Below are positions 18,877 to 22,001 of a DNA stretch of 22,001 nt, in pieces (the stretch's first letter is position 1; each line of letters begins with the position of its first letter). Location: assembly GCA_020633205.1 (NCBI GenBank), contig JACKEB010000033.1, positions 1 through 22,001 on the forward strand, in the 5' to 3' direction. The DNA comes from Polyangiaceae bacterium. Its GTDB lineage: Bacteria > Myxococcota_A > Polyangia > Polyangiales > Polyangiaceae. Position numbers and translations under genes: made by a program. The notes under the pieces were generated by a model. The model did no database searches and was not told where the DNA came from. It was given only the letters and a program-made list of their open reading frames with translations.

Positions 18877-19665
18877 TCAGGGCAACAGCATTTGACCGCG
18901 CAACACCGTCACGGCACTACCGGTCAACTGCACGCGGTCACCGCGCAGCTCACAGTCCACATCGCCTCCCCGCGCTGATAGCTGACGCGCCGCGAATTGC
19001 GTCTTACCCAAACGCTTGGCCCAGAAGGGCGTCAGTTCGCAGTGTGCGGAGCCCGTGACCGGGTCCTCCGCGACACCAACAGGCAGCGCAAAGAATCGCG
19101 AAACGAAGTCGTAGGGACCTTCGCCCGGCGCGGTCACGATGACGTTGAACGGGATCTTGGCGAGCAAGCCGAAGTCCGGCTTCAGCGCGGAAACGGCGGC
19201 CGCGCTCTCTAGCTCGCACATCAAGTAGCGCCCCCGATGCACCGCGAGGAGCTTCGTCCCCAACGCCTCAGCCAGCCCAGCAGGCTCCGCGCAGGGTTCA
19301 TTGGGAACCGCAGGGAAATCCATGCTGAGCTTGCCTTGCTCAGCTCGCTCCACACGCAGCTGCCCACTCTGGGTCTCGAAGCGCAGCAGCGAGTCGGAGA
19401 CACCCAGCTCGTTGAACAGCACGTGCGCATTCGCCAGCGTGCCATGACCGCACAGCGCGACCTCGGTCGTAGGCGTGAACCAGCGCAAGCCATAAGTGTC
19501 GCCTTGCTTCACGGAAAAGCCGGTCTCCGCCACGTTCATCTCGGCGGCGATAGCCAGCATCGTAGCGTCGGAGGGCCAGGCCTCCAGAATGCAGACGCCA
19601 GCCGGGTTGCCCTCGAAGGCACGGGTCGCGAAGGCGTCGACTTGGTAGATGGCGAGTTCGTTCAT
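18877..19665 (-). CDS. PhzF-family isomerase/epimerase-like enzyme
   Basis: 262 residues, standard for the family. The start at 19665 gives the canonical N-terminus MNELAIYQVDAFATRAFEGNPAGVCIL, with GGAG close upstream; the frame runs on to 19776 but enters the divergent gene. Conserved blocks are present: the catalytic Glu in MNVAETGF (E47), the CGHGTLANAHVLF block (72-84) and DPVTGSAHCEL (201-211). Family members carry out acid-base isomerisation in a diaminopimelate-epimerase fold. PhzF itself acts in phenazine synthesis, but most members are unassigned and no phenazine genes are nearby, so the substrate is unknown. It is divergent from the MocR regulator across 65 bp, which makes that protein its likely regulator (inference). 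Confidence 0.93.
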   Translation of the reverse strand: MNELAIYQVDAFATRAFEGNPAGVCILEAWPSDATMLAIAAEMNVAETGFSVKQGDTYGLRWFTPTTEVALCGHGTLANAHVLFNELGVSDSLLRFETQSGQLRVERAEQGKLSMDFPAVPNEPCAEPAGLAEALGTKLLAVHRGRYLMCELESAAAVSALKPDFGLLAKIPFNVIVTAPGEGPYDFVSRFFALPVGVAEDPVTGSAHCELTPFWAKRLGKTQFAARQLSARGGDVDCELRGDRVQLTGSAVTVLRGQMLLP

Positions 19666-19667
19666 GC

Positions 19668-19734
19668 ACTCCAATGTAGCGAAGCAATTCATCAGAACAA
19701 TCGAAGTATTGTCATGGTAACAATACTCCAATGT
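19668..19734. promoter_or_regulatory. Divergent phzF-mocR control region with inverted and direct repeats
   Basis: GTATTGT-N7-ACAATAC (19706-19726) is a perfect 7-bp inverted repeat. A further ACAAT half-site at 19697-19701 makes three ATTGT/ACAAT half-sites about 11-12 bp apart. ACTCCAATGT occurs exactly twice, at 19668-19677 and 19725-19734, one copy just upstream of the PhzF start and the other overlapping the MocR ATG. MocR-type proteins often bind mixed direct and inverted repeats in such divergent regions. I see no convincing promoter hexamers. Confidence 0.55.
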
Positions 19735-21092
19735 GGACCCCCGAGCTCGCCCCCGATCAACCCGCCTATCAGGCACTGGCGGACGCCATCGCTCAGGCGA
19801 TTTCCAGCGGAGTGTTGGCGCCGGGAGATCGCCTCCCTCCGCAACGTGAGCTCGCCGATGCGCTCGGAGTGAACCTCGGCACAGTGAGTCGCGGCTATCA
19901 GCTGGCGTGTCAGCGCGGGCTCACCCAAGGGGAAGTCGGCCGCGGCACCTTCGTGCGCTCCGATCGCGGAGGCATGTCGGCGTTTCAACAGACGGCAACT
20001 GAGCGGCGCCTGATCGACTTGAGCATGAACACACCATCGCCGGTGCACGACCCCAACTTGAGTCAGTTGCTGGGCGAGCTCGCGCGAGAAGACTGCCAGC
20101 ACCTGTTGCGCTATCAGGTTCCGGGAGGCAACGCTGCGCAGCTGGAGGCAGGCGCCGAGTGGCTGAGGCGCCTGGGGCTCGAAACCTCACCGGATGAGCT
20201 GTTCGTGTGCGGGGGCGCTCAGCACGCGATCTCTCTGTGCTTCATGGCGCTGGCGGAGCGTGGCGCGACGGTGTTGTGTGAAGAGCTAACGTATCCAGGT
20301 GCCGCCGCAGCCGCCCGGAGCCTCGGCTTGCAGGTCCACGCGGTGCCCCTTGATGGGCAAGGCATGCAGCCCGACGCCCTAGAGCGCGCGCTGCGCAGTA
20401 CCCGCGCGAAGCTCATCTACAGCTTGCCGACGCTCCACAATCCAACGACCGCGAGCCTAAGCAAGAAGCGCCGCGCGCAGCTCGCAGAGATCGTCGAACG
20501 TCACCAGGCCTGGTTGATCGAAGACGACATCTTGGGCGGCCTGCTCCCGAAGCCGCCGACTCCCGTCGCGTCGCTGATCCCAGAGCGGAGCTTCTTCATC
20601 GGCTCGGTGAGCAAGCTGATCGCCGGAGGGCTGCGGGTTGCCTACGTGCGGCCGCCCCAGAGCTGGCGCCAAGCACTCACCGGCTCGCTGCAGGCCAACG
20701 CCTGGATGACCTCACCGCTGACATGCGAGCTGGCGCGGCGGCTGATCCTGAGCGGCGACGTTCAGCCAATCCTGGAACGCCGCCGCACGGAAACAATCGC
20801 GCGCAACGAAGTCGCTCGCGAAGTGTTTCAAGGCTTCAAGCTCCACACGGCAGACACCTATCACGGCTGGCTCGAGCTACCCGAGCCATGGTCCGCCGAC
20901 GCGTTCACTGCCGAGCTAGCGCAGCGCGGCGTGTTGGTGCGCTCGGCGACCGCGTTCCATTTGGGTCGCGGCGCCGTGCCCAGAGCCATCCGTGTGAGCC
21001 TGAGCGGCGCTGGCAGCGACAGCGAGCTCCGTAGCGGTCTCGAGCGCGTCCGCGAGTTGCTCACCGCGGGCGCACCAGGCCCAGCTTTGTGA
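19731..21092 (+). CDS. MocR/PdxR-type transcription regulator (GntR domain fused to PLP aminotransferase fold)
   Basis: 453 residues. The N-terminal winged helix is diagnostic: YQALADAIAQAISSGVLAPGDRLPPQRELADALG, then VNLGTVSRGYQLACQRG and GEVGRGTFV (about 12-78). The rest is a fold-type I aminotransferase domain, with YSLPTLHNPT, LIEDDILGGL, the PLP-lysine motif FFIGSVSKLIAGGLRVAY, and a C-terminal IRVSLSG holding the carboxylate-binding Arg. Such proteins use PLP or an amino-acid-PLP adduct as a sensor and usually activate or repress a neighbouring gene. The divergent phzF is the obvious candidate target. The ATG has no Shine-Dalgarno sequence within 15 nt, so a leaderless transcript is possible. 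Starting later would cut into the DNA-binding domain. Confidence 0.94.
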   Translation: MWTPELAPDQPAYQALADAIAQAISSGVLAPGDRLPPQRELADALGVNLGTVSRGYQLACQRGLTQGEVGRGTFVRSDRGGMSAFQQTATERRLIDLSMNTPSPVHDPNLSQLLGELAREDCQHLLRYQVPGGNAAQLEAGAEWLRRLGLETSPDELFVCGGAQHAISLCFMALAERGATVLCEELTYPGAAAAARSLGLQVHAVPLDGQGMQPDALERALRSTRAKLIYSLPTLHNPTTASLSKKRRAQLAEIVERHQAWLIEDDILGGLLPKPPTPVASLIPERSFFIGSVSKLIAGGLRVAYVRPPQSWRQALTGSLQANAWMTSPLTCELARRLILSGDVQPILERRRTETIARNEVAREVFQGFKLHTADTYHGWLELPEPWSADAFTAELAQRGVLVRSATAFHLGRGAVPRAIRVSLSGAGSDSELRSGLERVRELLTAGAPGPAL

Positions 21093-21152
21093 TGGCCGTA
21101 ACCTTTTGCGAACCGGTGCGTGGAGTCAGGGAACCTCAAAAGGAGAAACAGC

Positions 21153-21215
21153 ATGAGCCCCCGAATGGAAGCCGATCGCATCTACTCCCTACAGCGTGGC
21201 TTACACTCGCCCTAG
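21153..21215 (+). CDS. Possible 20-residue small protein or leader peptide
   Basis: ATG preceded by AAGGAG with a 7-nt spacer, the best Shine-Dalgarno sequence in the window. The frame encodes 20 residues (starting MSPRMEADR) and stops at TAG 21215. A perfect 13-bp hairpin starts 11 bp after the stop, so the unit looks like a compact transcript with its own end. There is no signal peptide or membrane segment. It may be a real small protein, a leader peptide, or the stub of a decayed gene; reading through the TAG gives only about 10 more residues. No family is recognised. Confidence 0.4.
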   Translation: MSPRMEADRIYSLQRGLHSP

Positions 21216-21225
21216 AACGCACCAG

Positions 21226-21261
21226 CAGTTGAGCGCCCCAGCGGGTGAGGGCGCTCAACTG
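21226..21261 (+). terminator. Perfect 13-bp hairpin after the small ORF
   Basis: CAGTTGAGCGCCC (21226-21238) pairs fully with GGGCGCTCAACTG (21249-21261) around a 10-nt loop. It lies 134 bp past the MocR stop and just after the small ORF. The very stable stem suggests a terminator or RNA-stabilising structure, but the following bases have no U-run. Confidence 0.55.
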
Positions 21262-21303
21262 CCCGTGATTGCGTTCTCTTTGCTCGCTCTCGCGCTATTT
21301 TCT

Positions 21304-21336
21304 GAGGGGGATGACCGCATCCCCCTCCTCTGTTTT
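21304..21336 (+). terminator. Strong hairpin followed by a short T-run
   Basis: GAGGGGGATG-ACCG-CATCCCCCTC is a perfect 10-bp stem with a 4-nt loop (21304-21327), followed after 5 nt by TTTT (21333-21336). It is the most terminator-like element in the region for plus-strand transcripts from mocR or the small ORF. Confidence 0.55.
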
Positions 21337-21358
21337 GCTCGCAGGCTCGCAAACAGAG
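21328..21358. repeat. Inverted repeat adjoining the preceding hairpin
   Basis: CTCTGTTTTGC (21328-21338) pairs with GCAAACAGAG (21349-21358), with one bulged T and a 10-nt loop. It begins at the base after the previous stem, so the two can stack or compete with the T-run of the terminator. Role unknown. Confidence 0.45.
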
Positions 21359-21466
21359 TCTCCTCCCCAAAGGCAAGACACGAAGAGCGACGCACGCCAC
21401 CAATTTTCCCCGTGGCTATTAAAACCCAAAACGAGGGTTGCAGGTGCCTCGCAGCGCTGCCCTCCC

Positions 21467-21493
21467 TTCTTGGCGTTCTTGGCGTCCTTGGCG
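21467..21493. repeat. Three 9-nt tandem units (TTCTTGGCG), part of a probable dispersed repeat
   Basis: TTCTTGGCG, TTCTTGGCG and TCCTTGGCG follow each other without gap. A degenerate, opposite-strand-like counterpart (GGCAAGACACGAAGAGCGACGC) lies at 21372-21393, so 21372-21493 may be a decayed palindromic element. From memory, CGCCAAGRACGCCAAG-type repeats occur between genes in many unrelated bacteria and yield spurious peptides with AKDAKNAKK, as the minus strand does here. I cannot confirm this without a search. Confidence 0.5.
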
Positions 21494-21539
21494 GTCAACC
21501 AGAAAAGCCTGCGGCCGCAATACGCCCCCAATCCAAGAA

Positions 21540-21580
21540 GCGCCCCACAGGCAAGAAACGCCTGGGCGCGATAGCGCGCC
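21540..21580 (+). promoter_or_regulatory. Two mutually exclusive hairpins upstream of the GFA gene
   Basis: Hairpin A pairs GCGCC (21540-21544) and CAGGC (21548-21552) with GCCTG and GGCGC (21560-21569). Hairpin B is GGCGCG-ATAG-CGCGCC (21565-21580). They share 21565-21569 and cannot form together. They end 40 bp before the ATG at 21621. This could be an attenuator-like switch or just a hairpin cluster. Confidence 0.3.
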
Positions 21581-21620
21581 TTGTGTATTCAGAACCCTCG
21601 ACTCGAAAGGGATCAACGAG

Positions 21621-21998
21621 ATGAGCGGACTTTCCGGCCACTGCCACTGCGGCCAGTGCAAGTACTCGGTGGAGCACGAAGGCGTGTTTCACTTCTGTTG
21701 CAGCTGTGAGAGCTGCACTCGGCTCTCCGCCGGTGGACGCCTGTTGGGTATCAGCGTGCCCGATGAGACGTTCAAGTCGGAGGGTCCGCTCAAGCTTTAT
21801 GCATATCCCGGCGGAAGTGGCGAGCAGATCGAACTGTCGTTCTGCGGCAACTGCTCGAGTCAGCTGTTCGCCCGCCCACTACAGCACAAGGGCATCGTAA
21901 TCTTGCGCGCCGGCACCTTGGACAAGGGCATCGGATTCAAGCCGCGCAAGTTCATCTTCGTGGACGAAGGCTACGACTGGGATCTGCACTCGTTCTAG
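21621..21998 (+). CDS. GFA/CENP-V-family zinc-binding protein
   Basis: 125 residues from ATG 21621, with AAAGGGA upstream; the frame is open to 21438 but the upstream part crosses repeats and has no domain character. The conserved cysteines of the Gfa fold are present: GHCHCGQCKYSVE (C8, C10, C13), HFCCSCESCTRLS (CxxC pair) and SFCGNCSSQLF (C...C). The family includes glutathione-dependent formaldehyde-activating enzyme and related S-adducts or zinc proteins; most bacterial members have no proven reaction, so I assign only the family. The second motif is usually CHCxxCR; here it reads CSCESCTRL, a slight deviation. It is a complete gene that ends 3 bp before the window edge; nothing about its 3' neighbour can be seen. 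Confidence 0.92.
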   Translation: MSGLSGHCHCGQCKYSVEHEGVFHFCCSCESCTRLSAGGRLLGISVPDETFKSEGPLKLYAYPGGSGEQIELSFCGNCSSQLFARPLQHKGIVILRAGTLDKGIGFKPRKFIFVDEGYDWDLHSF

Positions 21999-22001
21999 CA
22001 G

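Larger units (their letters stand above)
21093..21620. other. 528-bp region without an ordinary gene, rich in hairpins
   Basis: Contains, in order, a 20-residue ORF with a consensus ribosome-binding site, a 13-bp perfect hairpin, two adjacent hairpins, a degenerate dispersed-repeat-like segment with 9-nt tandem units, and two overlapping hairpins before the final gene. Longer open frames here (for example the extension of the final gene upstream to 21438) have no protein-like features. Each element is listed separately. Confidence 0.6.

Noticed and set aside
18187..18978. 263-codon plus-strand open frame across the small lipoprotein gene
   Set aside because: It is Arg/His/Ser-rich with no domain, signal or ribosome-binding site, and lies antisense to a frame with a perfect lipobox and a recognisable beta-sandwich domain, and to the end of phzF.
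18877..19776. Longer phzF frame from 19776
   Set aside because: It would overlap the divergent MocR gene by 46 bp; the family's conserved N-terminus begins at 19665.
21438..21620. N-terminal extension of the GFA-family protein from 21438
   Set aside because: It runs through tandem repeats and hairpins, is Arg/Pro-rich, and precedes a well-formed N-terminus (GHCHCGQC) with its own ribosome-binding site.

Overview
The window is high-GC DNA with dense, mostly convincing protein-coding genes on both strands. Long Arg/Gly-rich antisense open frames, many lipoproteins, a TamA/TamB pair, a zinc-ribbon plus propeller membrane protein and an RND efflux operon suggest a Gram-negative bacterium. Myxococcota (Polyangia-like) is my best guess; it is inferred from style and composition, since no rRNA or other taxonomic marker is present. 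I see no tRNA, rRNA, CRISPR array, insertion sequence or prophage gene.

Left part (1-3307): the C-terminal part of an MscS-type mechanosensitive channel enters from the left edge. A 198-bp gap follows, holding a strong 11-bp inverted repeat. Next is a 639-residue membrane protein with two zinc ribbons and a probable periplasmic beta-propeller. Its 3' end overlaps, tail to tail, a reverse-strand lipoprotein rich in Trp/Gly-Tyr-Trp motifs.

Centre (3399-11754, plus strand): a TamA/BamA-like Omp85 protein with three POTRA-like repeats is followed by a 1,557-residue TamB protein whose TTG start overlaps the tamA stop. Together they form a translocation and assembly module, which links the inner and outer membranes for outer-membrane biogenesis or lipid transport. 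A small Cys-rich lipoprotein and a calcineurin-like metallophosphoesterase follow with gaps of 12 and 17 bp, so the four genes could be one transcription unit.

Right-centre (11782-18030, minus strand): a complete tripartite efflux operon in the order TetR repressor, lipoprotein periplasmic adaptor, HAE1/AcrB-type RND pump, TolC-type outer-membrane factor. Two junctions are 4-nt overlaps and one is a 2-nt gap. Upstream of tetR are two palindromes sharing the form TGAAY-N4-RTTCA, good candidates for the autoregulatory operator.

Right part (18135-22001): a small lipoprotein with a carboxypeptidase-regulatory-like domain, a PhzF-family enzyme, and a divergent MocR-type (GntR-aminotransferase) regulator sharing a 65-bp promoter region that holds an inverted repeat and a 10-bp direct repeat. 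A 528-bp region follows with no ordinary gene but a 20-residue ORF behind a consensus ribosome-binding site, several strong hairpins and a 9-nt tandem repeat. The window ends with a GFA/CENP-V-like zinc protein.

Most of the window is recognisable housekeeping and accessory content. The points most worth a second look are the paired operators, the hairpin-rich region with the tiny ORF, the zinc-ribbon/propeller protein, and the two genes trailing tamAB.
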